A stretch of DNA of 22,389 bases from Gymnopus androsaceus JB14 (Eukaryota > Basidiomycota > Agaricomycetes > Agaricales > Omphalotaceae), in the NCBI GenBank assembly GCA_009733575.1, contig ML770056.1, positions 1 to 22,389 on the forward strand, read 5' to 3'. The translations under genes were made by a program, and so were the position numbers. Shown in pieces: positions 9,801-18,268 of the stretch. The first letter of the stretch is position 1. Each line of letters starts with the position of its first letter. The notes under the pieces are model-generated. The model was not told where the DNA came from. It made no database searches and saw only the letters and a program-made list of their open reading frames with translations.

Positions 9801-11130
9801 CAATGTGGGGAAGGTATAGACTCTGTGTGCAAAGTAAGTGCATTTGGTTGCATAATTGAGCATAGAAATAATCGGAATTTGGCAGAAATTGCAATATGCT
9901 GATTCCAAAGCAGATATAATGGGGATAATGAGATACCTTCAAAATTTACTAATGCAATTTTCAACAAGTGAAGTCAGGGGAAGAACACCACATTTATATC
10001 TGAGTATCATTCCTTTTTGGAAAAGCAGGTTGGAATGTAAGCCACACATAAAAAAGACTTTGAAGATTGAGATTTAAGCACAAAATCGGCATACAGATAT
10101 AATAATAAAGAGCCATAATGACTCTGTATATTCCGTGGCCTTTGCATCTGATGGAATGAGGATTCTATCAGGCTCTGAGTATCATGCAATGAGATTCTGG
10201 GATGTGACTAGTGGTCTGCAAATAGGTAACCCTTTGAAAGGTCATCAGGGTCCAGTGCATTCAGTGGCCTTTGCAGCCAATGGAACCAGGATTGTGTCTG
10301 GCTCTGGTGACAGGATAATCAGGATCTGGGATGCCACTACAGGTGCTCAAATAGGTGATTCCCTGCAAGGACATGGTGGTTGTGTCCGTTCAGTGGCATT
10401 TTCACCCAATAGCAGCCGAATTGCTTCTGGCTCTGAAGACAATATGCTCAGGATTTGGGATACCAATACCGGCACTCAAATAGGTGATCCCCTTCAAGGA
10501 CATGATAGCTATGTCTGCTCAGTTGTCTTTTCATCTTGTGGAACCAAGATTGTATCTGGCTCTGATGATAAGACACTCAGGATCTGGAATGCTACAACTG
10601 GTGTACAAATGGGTAATCCCCTGCAAGGTCATGATGGTTGTGTCCGTTCAGTTGCCTTTTCACCTGATGGAACCAGGATTGTGTCTGGCTCTGAAGACAA
10701 GACACTCAGGATCTGGGATGCCACCACTGGTGCTGCAATGGGCGATCCTCTTCAAGGTCATCATGGTTTTGTCTTGTCAGTTGCCTTTTCCCCTGATGGG
10801 ACTATGATTGTGTCTGGCTCTGCAGACAAGACACTAAGGATCTGGGATGCAATCACCGGTGCTCCAAAGGGTGATCCTTTGCAAGGTCATAATCATTATG
10901 TTTGTTCAGTGGCATTTTCACCTGATGGAACCAGGATTGTATCTGGCTCTCGAGACAAGACACTCAGAATCTGGAATGCCATCATTGATTACTTGCAAGG
11001 TCACAAAGATTATGTCCACCCAGTTTCCCTTGGCTCTGGCTTGTACAATATATTTCTTTCTTTTTTATTTACGATTTACTTGACACAGACCAAGAAATAT
11101 GATTGCATTTTTACTCAATTACTTAGGTAA
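3870..11130 (+). CDS. NACHT-WD40 NLR/STAND protein, split by a hAT transposon
   Basis: Exons fit at 3870-3992, 4047-4911 plus 9175-9833 (the hAT lies between), 9886-10036 and 10097-11130. With the hAT and one target copy removed they give one frame of about 943 residues. The N-terminus has a short FYNVQGDQYN motif typical of basidiomycete NACHT proteins. The NACHT NTPase follows: P-loop GMAGTGKS (about residues 98-105), Walker B LLILDALDECD (about 200-210) and FFMTSRPE with the sensor Arg (about 233-240). Then come a helical/winged-helix region and seven WD40 repeats (from about residue 606). Members of this family are signal-sensing switches: WD40 blades recognise a ligand and NACHT oligomerises. 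Ligand and effector are unknown here. As the sequence stands, translation enters the transposon and stops at 5042, giving about 372 residues without WD40. An in-frame TAA at 10075 lies inside a 60-nt GTAAGC...ACAG intron, so it is not a lesion. The last blade is cut short. Confidence 0.85.
4904..4911. repeat. Left hAT target-site duplication AGTAAGAT
   Basis: Eight bases identical to 9167-9174, directly outside the left inverted repeat. In the uninterrupted gene a single copy forms part of the codons for Gln-Val-Arg-Leu. Confidence 0.95.
4912..4929 (+). repeat. Left hAT terminal inverted repeat
   Basis: TAGTGTTGGGCACGGGTA, 18 bp, a perfect inverse of 9149-9166; the next base is the first mismatch. 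Confidence 0.95.
5230..8309 (-). CDS. hAT transposase, 12 exons, apparently intact
   Basis: Exons on the minus strand: 8309-8120, 8072-8025, 7921-7582, 7528-7345, 7298-7161, 7112-7044, 6994-6584, 6522-6253, 6195-5982, 5936-5776, 5715-5499 and 5447-5230. They total 2460 nt, or about 819 residues, with all phases agreeing. The junction of exons 2 and 3 is the least certain. Order of features: a Ser/Lys-rich basic N-terminus; a BED-like finger (CAAHRC...LRTHAVRC); the block QIRANLVRWVTESNR; first catalytic Asp in FATDAWTSP; second Asp in AFTGDNATSND; the conserved CYNHTLNL; an acidic linker rich in Asp/Glu/Ser; PRDVATRWNSTYDM; and the C-terminal dimerisation region with WWWNKRRLYPKLSQMALDYL and STAVERVFSQG, whose Glu is the third catalytic acid. 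It catalyses cut-and-paste transposition of its own element. Two introns start with GC: GCATGA after exon 7 and GCAAGT after exon 8. Confidence 0.9.
8343..8349 (-). promoter_or_regulatory. Possible TATA box of the transposase gene
   Basis: TATAAAA on the minus strand, about 34-40 bp before the transposase ATG at 8309. This would leave a very short leader. It is the only TATA-like match close to the start. Confidence 0.35.
9149..9166 (-). repeat. Right hAT terminal inverted repeat
   Basis: Perfect 18-bp complement of the left end, reading TACCCGTGCCCAACACTA on the plus strand. Confidence 0.95.
9167..9174. repeat. Right hAT target-site duplication AGTAAGAT
   Basis: Direct copy of 4904-4911. 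After it the receptor frame resumes in phase as IHSLKQENNPED. Confidence 0.95.
10114..11001 (+). repeat. Seven tandem 129-bp (43-residue) WD40 repeats
   Basis: Repeats begin at 10114, 10243, 10372, 10501, 10630, 10759 and 10888. The last is shortened to 114 bp. The consensus is HxxxVxSVAFSPDGTxIVSGSxDKTLRIWDAxTG followed by a G.PLQG linker. Blades 5-7 are nearly identical at the DNA level, suggesting recent duplication or gene conversion. Variation concentrates in the three residues after the His and the one after the following Val. An eighth blade starts at 11002 (HKDYV) and loses homology within about ten residues. Confidence 0.9.
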
Positions 11131-11283
11131 AAAATACTTGGAGTTTACTTAAGTAATACTTAGGTGATAAGTGCTAGACAACTAATTTGTTGCTTTATGC
11201 AAACTTAGGTATCAATCAAGTATTACTTGAGTATTACTTAAGTATAAAATGACTTTCTTAAGAAAAGTTGCCCTAGATTTACA
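11131..11283. repeat. AT-rich stretch with inverted repeats
   Basis: The stretch repeats the words ACTTAAGTAATACT, ACTTAGGT and their complements in both orientations. For example, ACTTAAGTAATACT near 11147 pairs with AGTATTACTTAAGT near 11231. It can fold into a hairpin and resembles the end of a small inverted-repeat element, but I cannot define termini or a target duplication. It begins around the last codons of the NLR reading frame. Confidence 0.35.
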
Positions 11284-12240
11284 TGATTCCATTTGGGCAA
11301 TGGCCCCATACATCTTATTGTAATCAACTCAGAATATCTGGGTGAATCCCTGTGCAACATATCAAGCTTTCCATTGAATGACCTCTTCCTTTGAACCCCA
11401 CTTGATTGCATACATTCATCTTCCCCCCATGAGGTTTGTCCCTAGAGGTAATTCCACCAGTTTCCAGACCTGTTTCTCCATCAGCAAGTTGTACTCTGCC
11501 TGCATTGGAGCTAACCAAAAGTCTGGTCTCTGAATTGCCTGCTTGTAGGATTGGGGCACCCAGAATTCAGAGTCAGTTGATGCAAAGGCCCATGGATTCT
11601 ATACAACTAGTGCCAAGGGGAGGTCATTTGCTCATGCTTCACCATTCTCTTTAGCATCACACTCTCTGTCTTTGGAGGCTTCTGACTCAATAAGATGTGT
11701 TGTCAGTTTATGTTCTCATGTAGTTTGGTGGAGCTGTGGTGGTGGAATCGGTAGTTCCTCAATTACACTTGCTGGGGCAGGTGAAGTTGGTGGTGGAACA
11801 GGGAGAATTGTAGTGGCTGGAATTGTGGCATGTACATCCTCTCTCTGTCATGGTTCGAGCTTTTGGGGATTGAATCATTGTTGATCCCAACATCACTATC
11901 TCCAAATGGTAAGACTTCAAATTGATTGGCATCTTCATTAGGCTTTCCCCATGTGCATCTTGATTCTCCCTCTTCAAAGTGAATGTCTCTCAACTCCATA
12001 AATGACCTTGAGCTTGGGATGTACAGTCTGTACCCCCTTTGTCCCATATAACTGACAAGGACTCCTTCCACCACCTGCCTCGCCAACCTCCCTCCAGTGC
12101 GAATGTCTGGCAGCATAGCCCAGCATTGACAACCAAATGGTCTCAGGTATGAAACATTGTGCCTTTTCTGGGTCCATATCTTGATAGGCATGTCATCAGG
12201 GTATCTTGATGAGGAAACAAAAGAGAGCACCTTGGATATC
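11284..12240 (-). pseudogene. Decayed Ty1/copia pol fragment (integrase C-terminus to RT start)
   Basis: The minus strand from 12230 to 11763 reads copia sequence after the integrase core: YLRPFGCQCWAMLPD, then VEGVLVSYMGQRGYRLYIPSS and FMELRDIHFEEG. Through several frame changes it continues (about 11600-11284) into the start of the reverse transcriptase: EFWVPQSYKQAIQRPDFW, AEYNLLMEKQVWKLVELP, YAIKWGSK, and then VAQGFTQIF, VDYNKMYGAIAQMES. Stops replace Trp in what should be GG.W.YAIK and W.A.LVAQ. Both ends are abrupt: there is no integrase core, no RT palm and no LTR. It differs in sequence from the copia copy at 16373-22060, so it is another family. Confidence 0.75.
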
Positions 12241-13511
12241 CTTTGAAATGTAGCCTAGCCCTAAGCAATTTTGAACAGGCTTGAATCACAGATATACACA
12301 GAAAAGATACCAATTCTTACTTCAATACAGCTTATGGTGTTGGATTATTTCTTTTCCTAGCAGGGAAGTAGTCAATGTACCACTGAATTTGGTTCATGAC
12401 ATCTTCCAAATGCTGCTCATCGAGCCATTCATGGTGAGTGAGAAATGATTCAATTTGAGTTAACCTTCAGAGTTCCCTGACAACATGAAATCAATAAAAC
12501 TCTAAAAATGTTCCAAGGGATGTACAACATACTCATGATCTACTTCAGTGTTTTTCTCAATTTTATCCGCTCCATATTCATAATTTATAAAGAAGTTGGA
12601 TAAGAGGTTTCATGAGGATGAGCTTTATATTGAGAGGAATCAGCTGCCATGATTTATTATCCTGAGAAAAATCCAAAAGATTTATTTAACAACAGCAAAT
12701 TGACAGCTCACCTTGTAGGCTTTGATGATATTGCAGACCAGTGAGGCCAAAAGGCCAAAGGGGCAAGAGGATCATCAATCCATTGTGCTCTTGTATGCAG
12801 ATTAATCAAAACATAGATGGAGGGATGGTACATGGTGCTTATAGACTGGGAGGATGGGTGTGCCTCCATCACCAAAGGTAACACTTTTAGACCCACACCA
12901 AGGCTTATGAAGGTGAATACCTGGCAGGGAGCTCAGAACACCAAAACATGTATGATCACCCTGCAAGAACTTCTGAGCTCTGAGCATGCAACTACTGCTG
13001 GTCAAATAAAGGGGAACAGAGGAGGCTGGAATCGCATGAATGCAATTCATTAGGGAACAATGTCAAAGTTTGACTCATATTCACAAGAGCTAGGGTTACA
13101 GACACTAGTACTTGTATTAAGGAGATCCGAGTCGATTGGTGTACAAGCTAAAGAAACACTTCAATACGTCGCCCTGAAAGCACATATATCCCGGCGGTTA
13201 CCTGTACAGTATGTACTTCTCTCTTGGGTTCAACACCCCTGAGATCTTAGCTGAAAAGAGCGCTTCCTCCATGGTAAGTAGTTCACCGATTTGATCTTCA
13301 GCAGTGATAAAATCTACCGAGTAGGCACCAGGAACAAGTAATCACCCAGCCAACCTGTAAATATTAATCGAGGTTGCACTAAGGAAAAGGCAAAACGGGC
13401 ACATGAGAGGAAGATGCACAATGCGCATTCAAACAACACTCAATAGATCCGCACCAACAACATATAGCAGCTGCAATGTACCTACTTAGTGTACTCCAAT
13501 CGGCCTAATCC
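12241..13511. other. No recognisable gene
   Basis: Short stretches look codon-like on the minus strand: about 12462-12360 reads EWLDEQHLEDVMNQIQWYID, and about 12830-12730 reads STMYHPSIYVLINLHTRAQW. A possible GTGAGC donor and TTTCTCAG acceptor lie near 12710 and 12662. I could not join them into a convincing model or name a family. They may be remnants of a degraded gene. The last 250 bp would be the 3' flank of UTP7. Confidence 0.4.
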
Positions 13512-15644
13512 CTAATCCTTCGATATCCTCTTGAACCGATCTAATTTTGCACTCTTCTCCTCTGGTTTATCGCCATATTTGACTTTGCGAATCTCTGCTT
13601 TTCGCTCGGCCTTTTGTTTTTCTAGTTTTGCTCGAATGGCGACCTGAAGAAATGGTAAATATGTGGGCCAATGATCAAGGGAGGGGCGAAGGAGAGAAAA
13701 CAAAAATAGGAAGAACAGGAAATGAAAGCAGATTCAAAAATGAATGGAAAAAGTAACAGAAATTGAGAGGAAAACCCCGATTTCACTAACCGCAGCAGGA
13801 TCAATAATATTCTTCCTCTGCTTCCTCAAATACCTCTTCATACTCTTCCCCTTCCTGTGCATCTTCCTTTTCTCCCGCTCCTCCCTGTCCTCCTTCCTTT
13901 TCGGACCACCACTACCATTTTTGTCTCCTTCAAGAGACTCGGCGTCCGAGTAAACCTCTTCAGTTAAGTCAGCTTTGCCCGAAACACGTAACCGCTCCGC
14001 ACGAGGGAGGCGGGAAAAGAGTATTTCAGTTGCACGCGAGGAACCCGAACCACCTACGTAAAAGGGGATCAGTGAATGTGAAATTGAAGAAACAATAGAC
14101 TAACCAGTAGTATCCGTTGTGAGCTTTGATGGCGGAGCAAGGCTTCCAACAAATTCAGAGTCGAGAGCAATCATATCCGGTTGAATCTGTAAATGATGAA
14201 AATTGTCAGTAGCATGATCCAACGAAAGGACAAATTCACAGACCTTATCCAACAAACCCCGGACCTCTCTCTCCCTACATCCCTTCACACCTTCATACAG
14301 ATCCAGACCTTCACTAGTATCCATTCCGCCACCCCCAGCCCCAGGAACAAGGATACTACTCGTTCCTTGGGCATGTCCGATAGTAAGGACATCCTGGAAT
14401 GGTGCAAAATGCAGGGATGTAATGGGACGATGAGAAGTGGATGGGAGAGGGTGCGTTAGGTAGAGAGGTGGCTGAGACGAGGAAGTATGCGGTGTTTTTA
14501 TTGAGGGTGAGGTATACACGTTGACACTGCCGCCGCTTCCAACAGCAAGAACGCCTTTCTGGCTCCATTCGACCTCCGCATCTCCCTTTCCACCACTCCT
14601 CAAATTCCACTCGCGCACAGCGCCTTTCCAATTTCGACAATCCCATACCTTGACGCTACCGTCCTTGCCGGAAGTAGCCATATACCTCCCACCTTCACTC
14701 GGGTCGACCGATATACTGGATACGGGACCCAGATATGCACGGACTTTTACCACTGGATGAGGTAAATTTGGCATCCATAGAGTAACGCAGCCATTCTGAT
14801 GCCCCAGATAAAGAACTGCGTTATGTGGATTCTGAGTGAGAACTGAGCATGCGCCGAGGGCGGTACAATGTTCTGCGACCAGTTGACCGGTAGAGGTATC
14901 CTGATATTTGAGGTATCCAGCTGATCCTACACTGGCAAGGAGCCAATAATAGGGCAAAAAGTCTAGTCTCGAAGGACTTATATGGGCTTTAAGCTTGTGT
15001 ATTTCCACTCCATCTCGGTCATAGATGAATGCATACTTTTGTTGTGCAACAGCATAGAAGGAATGATCTTGCAGAAATACGACATCTCTACAAGTTTCTC
15101 CAAGCTGCAGCTCCCTGTGTATGGCGCCGGTAAGAGTGTCGAAGGATGCAACATGACCTGTCCGACCTGCTATAGCCATATGTCTTCCATTTTTTGTATA
15201 CCAAGCCCTGTAAGGTCCTCCATCGAGCTTTATCCTAATGCGTCCTCTCGCAGCCTCACCTCCCACTTGCTTAACGATATTGTTCTGTGAAAGCCGCCAG
15301 GTTCTCTCCAACTGACCCTCAGTCTGAATCAGACCTGCATCCTCCGAAGGAAGCAAGTCTATTGCATTGGAGAGAAGGGCCTTGGATTGAGAAATATGCG
15401 TCGAAGTCTTGACAAGAGAGCGTCGAAGTTTGGGGTTAGCGATATCCTTGTATTGTGATGATGTCTCTGCTCCATCTCATTGGGATCGTAGAGATTTCGG
15501 AAGGGACGTGTTTTTAACTGCCGAGCCGGAGGTTGTCGCTTTTAGACAGCTTCGAAGGACGAGTTTGGGCTGGGACGAGTAAGTCCTTTTTCGTTTTTTG
15601 CCTAATGATTGAATAGAGTCGGCTTTGGCGATAAGTGTATTGAG
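13512..15644 (-). CDS. UTP7: Utp7/WDR46, SSU-processome WD40 (BING4) protein
   Basis: Exons on the minus strand: about 15644-14244, 14186-14105, 14053-13791 and 13643-13512, joined by GT-AG introns with matching phases. The protein resembles yeast Utp7, a nucleolar component of the U3 snoRNP/small-subunit processome needed for 18S rRNA maturation. Features in order: LIAKADSIQSLGKKRKR; SEDAGLIQTEG; WD40 blades including RYMATSGKDGSVKVWD; the BING4 signature region FAPFQDVLTIGHAQGTSSILVPG; EREVRGLLDK|IQPDMI across the first intron; and a basic C-terminus KSMKRYLRKQRKNIIDP. The last exon is Lys-rich and ends KRISKD. Two oddities sit at the 5' end. A TGA at 15477-15479 interrupts the N-terminal frame (LRSQ-stop-DGAETSSQYKD), and no in-frame ATG precedes it nearby. 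The core is intact, so either the gene model has an undetected 5' splice, or this allele is damaged, or the assembly has an error. Confidence 0.85.
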
Positions 15645-15758
15645 GAAACGAAAGTTGGATAAGTAGTCTAGAATTGAGCGCTGAAGTCTAGCACTGAAAA
15701 TACAGAAAGCGTGGGCTGTGTGCTCTACTCGCAACTTGCATCTCCAGTCTTCGCCATT

Positions 15759-16174
15759 TACTGCTATTCTTATCCCTCTCTTTCTCCAGTTGGTGAGTCC
15801 TCTCCCTTACCCATCCCTAGTCTGCTGTCTATGCTTACTGCTATTCTTATCCCTCTCTTTCTCCAGTTGGTGAGTCCTCTCCCTTACCCATCCCTAGTCT
15901 GCTGTCTATGCTTACTGCTATTCTTATCCCTCTCTTTCTCCAGTTGGTGAGTCCTCTCCCTTACCCATCCCTAGTCTCTGCTGCTGTCTATGCTTACTGC
16001 CATTCTTATCCCTCTCTTTCTCCAGGATGTGAGTTACCCCTTCCTATCCCAGTCTGCTGTCTATGCCCACCACTATTCTCATTGTGGTTTCTATTCTGCC
16101 ATTGCTAGGATATGAGCTTTCCCATTACATCCTAGTCTTTTGTCAGCCAACCACCACTTTCTTTTTCTCTAAAG
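15759..16174 (+). repeat. Tandem array of about 77-bp intron-plus-microexon units
   Basis: Units start at 15759, 15836, 15913 and 15995. The first two are essentially identical, the third has a 5-bp insertion, and a fourth and a diverged fifth follow. Each has CTTAC (branch-site-like), a pyrimidine tract ending CTCCAG, then three bases and a GTGAGT donor. The 3-nt inserts are TTG (15790-15792), TTG (15867-15869), TTG (15944-15946), GAT (16026-16028) and GAT (16109-16111, donor decayed to ATGAGC). The array ends with CTCTAAAG before an exon that also starts GAT (16175). Potential introns are 74, 74, 79 and 80 nt. Any inclusion or skipping keeps the frame. Use in vivo is unproven. Confidence 0.75.
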
Positions 16175-16372
16175 GATACCCAAGACTGGTTTCATGGAAT
16201 ATCAGATCCTGAAATCAGTGTGCAAACATCAGACATTGAAATGGATAGTTTATCTGATCATGCATCCTTCAATCATGAGCTAATGGACCTTGATTGCTCT
16301 GAAACTGAACAATCCCCAGAAGCAATGGATGTAGATTCTCCTGTAGCTGTACATTCTCCTGGGTTTAAATAT
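16175..16372 (+). CDS. Exon of an unknown gene, acidic protein, truncated by an LTR
   Basis: An open frame of 66 codons runs from a good acceptor (TTTCTCTAAAG) to the edge of the copia LTR. It reads DTQDWFHGISDPEIS, then a Ser/Asp/Glu-rich stretch with MDSLSDHASFNHELMDLDC and PEAMDVDSPVAVHSPG. I recognise no family. The low complexity, acidity and SP motifs are those of a disordered segment. Codon use looks genic, and the intron-like array lies directly upstream. The continuation should lie beyond the other end of the copia element, outside the window. A false exon is possible. Confidence 0.45.
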
Positions 16373-16681
16373 TGTTGGAGGTCAAATCTAGATGACAAAA
16401 CCGGAAACAGAATAACCTCAGATGTCAAACGAAGTGAAAGTCAACAGCTGTATACAATACCTAGATGACGAAACCGGAAACAGAATAACTAATGAAGTAT
16501 AAGTAGAGTCACTAGGTATCAAAGAAAAAGGAAACGTACCCTCAGATGTCAAACGAAGTGAAAGTCAACAGCTGAGGGAAAAGTGTGGGAATGCGAAGTT
16601 TATAATACGCAGTCACATGAGAAAGGAGACTATACCGAAATAAGGAACGCGAATCAAGGACGCCAAAGTATACGTCCAACA
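16373..16681 (-). repeat. 3' LTR of the copia element
   Basis: 309 bp, starting TGTTGGACG and ending TCCAACA on the element strand, with the TG...CA inverted ends usual for LTRs. Internally it holds two pairs of direct repeats: 16388-16416 with 16461-16489 (29 bp, one difference) and 16417-16450 with 16541-16574 (34 bp, identical). The flanking pentamer AATAT (16368-16372) is the expected target duplication, but its partner is not visible. Confidence 0.8.
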
Positions 16682-16690
16682 CACCCCCAG
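16682..16690 (-). other. Polypurine tract before the 3' LTR
   Basis: CTGGGGGTG on the element strand abuts the LTR start TGTTGG, the expected primer site for plus-strand DNA synthesis in LTR elements. Confidence 0.6.
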
Positions 16691-16724
16691 CGGACGAGAG
16701 AGGTAGAGTCCAAGACAAAAAGAA

Positions 16725-18268
16725 TCAACAAGAAACCAAACCCAATGAAGTTGAATGTTTGTAATGTAAATCAGAGGGAAGGGATTTAGTAAAAATATCA
16801 GCAATCATGTCAAGAGTTGGACACCAAATAGTAACAAAAGACCCACTGTCAATCTCAGTACGAATGAAATGGTAACTATATCGATATGTTTAGAACGGGA
16901 AGAAACAGAATCAGAATTCGCAAGAACAAGAGCGCTTTGATTATCGGAAAGAAGTGGAAATGGACAAGGAACAGGTAGTTCAATCAAGGCAAGAAAAACA
17001 CGAACCCACAAAGCTTCCTTCAACACATTCATCAATCCCATATATTCCGACTCCGTCGACGAGAGAGCCACAGACTTCTGCTTCGTCGCAGACCATGAAA
17101 CTAGACCACCAAAAACAAAGATCGCGAAACCCGAAAACTGACTTCCGGTCCACCACATTCGAACCCCAATCTGAATCCAATAATGCAAGCATATCCAGCT
17201 GCAGGCAAAGACAATCCAAGAGGGGACGACGTTGATCACCCCCATACTCCAGAGACCAGGAACGAGTGCGTGCCAGATAACATAGCGTCCCCTTCGCTGA
17301 AGCGAGTTCATATTCCGTAGGTTTTGAATTGAATTGGGCAAGAAACATGACAGTGAAGGCAATGTCTGGAGAGTGCAGAGTGCCAGGAACAGTAAACATC
17401 CAATTAGAGCCTGATATACCTTTATAGATTGTTCATCAAGGACTGGGAGAGGTGAGGTTGAAATGTTGCGTGGTTTCTGCAGAGGTAATTTGTTGTGAGT
17501 GCAATCAACCAGATTATACGACTCCAGTAGTTCCTCAACGTAAAGCTCCTGCAAGAGCCAGAGTCTTTGTTTCCCCCTGTCCCGAGAGATGCGTATGCTG
17601 ATAAAGCACGTAGCCTCACCTTGGTCAATGACGGTAAAATGTTGGTTAATCATGTGAATGAACCAGGCGTAGAGAGAACGAGAATTAGTCGAAAACCAGC
17701 CCATCATTGACATGGACCGTATGAACATGGTAAGCTTTTCACCGTTCGGAGGCATAGTGACAGTAGAGTCTGGTGGTGAGTCAAATCTGCCAACAAAGAC
17801 CGCGGTGTCATTCCCACAACGCGTAAGCCTAAAGACTCCAGTGCTGATCAGGAGGCGAGCATACCATGCTGCAGCGATTGGTGAAGACCATAGAGCGCAC
17901 AACGAAGGCGGTAGACACCATTGGATCAGACTCAGGATAGCCAGGAATCTGCTGAACGTAAACCTCCTCCTTCAACTCCGCATTCAAGAAAGCCTGCTTC
18001 ACATCGAAAGAGAACAATTCCCAATCCATAAATGCAGTCCAAGCAAGAATCATTTGAATGGATACAATTTGAGCCACCTGGAGCATAGACCTTACCATAA
18101 TCATCTGGATGCTGAGTAAAACCTTGAACCACCAAGCGAGCCTTATACTTCCACCAAAGAACCATCAGGGTTTACCTTCCGGTCATCACATAAACTTGGT
18201 CCGAATTGCATGTCATCCCTTCGGAAGTGAATCGCACCACTCAAACACCCCTAGGCCAAATAAACCAT
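16725..18268 (-). pseudogene. Copia reverse transcriptase and RNase H, broken
   Basis: Recognisable blocks, spread over shifting frames: FWLDAEAEEVNGL (about 18310), YKARLVVQGFTQHP and DDYGKVYAP (18140-18080), WELFSFDVKQAFLNAELKEEV (about 18020), FTVIDQGEA (about 17630), then PDIAFTVMFLAQFNSKPTEY (about 17350), SDWGSNVVDRKSV (about 17170), VSWSATKQKSVALSSTESEY (about 17100-17040) and SRSKHIDI (about 16890). After a one-base loss near 16877 it ends IWCPTLDMIADIFTKSLP and stops at 16725. Frame changes are needed near 18330, 18085, 17920, 17700, 17380, 17140 and 16877. The RT catalytic box would read VHVND instead of VHVDD. The enzyme cannot be functional. Confidence 0.8.

Noticed and set aside
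10075..10077. In-frame TAA between the NACHT and WD40 parts, suggesting a pseudogene
   Set aside because: A 60-nt intron (10037-10096) with donor GTAAGC and acceptor ATACAG removes it and keeps the phase, so no lesion is needed.
12802..13053. Overlapping open frames of 78-82 codons on both strands
   Set aside because: No recognisable motif, no good splice context and equal openness on both strands.
15759..16100. CRISPR-like or protein-coding tandem repeat
   Set aside because: Units are contiguous with no variable spacers, this is a eukaryotic genome, and the open frame through the repeats is a consequence of the unit composition. The splice-signal reading explains the conserved parts better.
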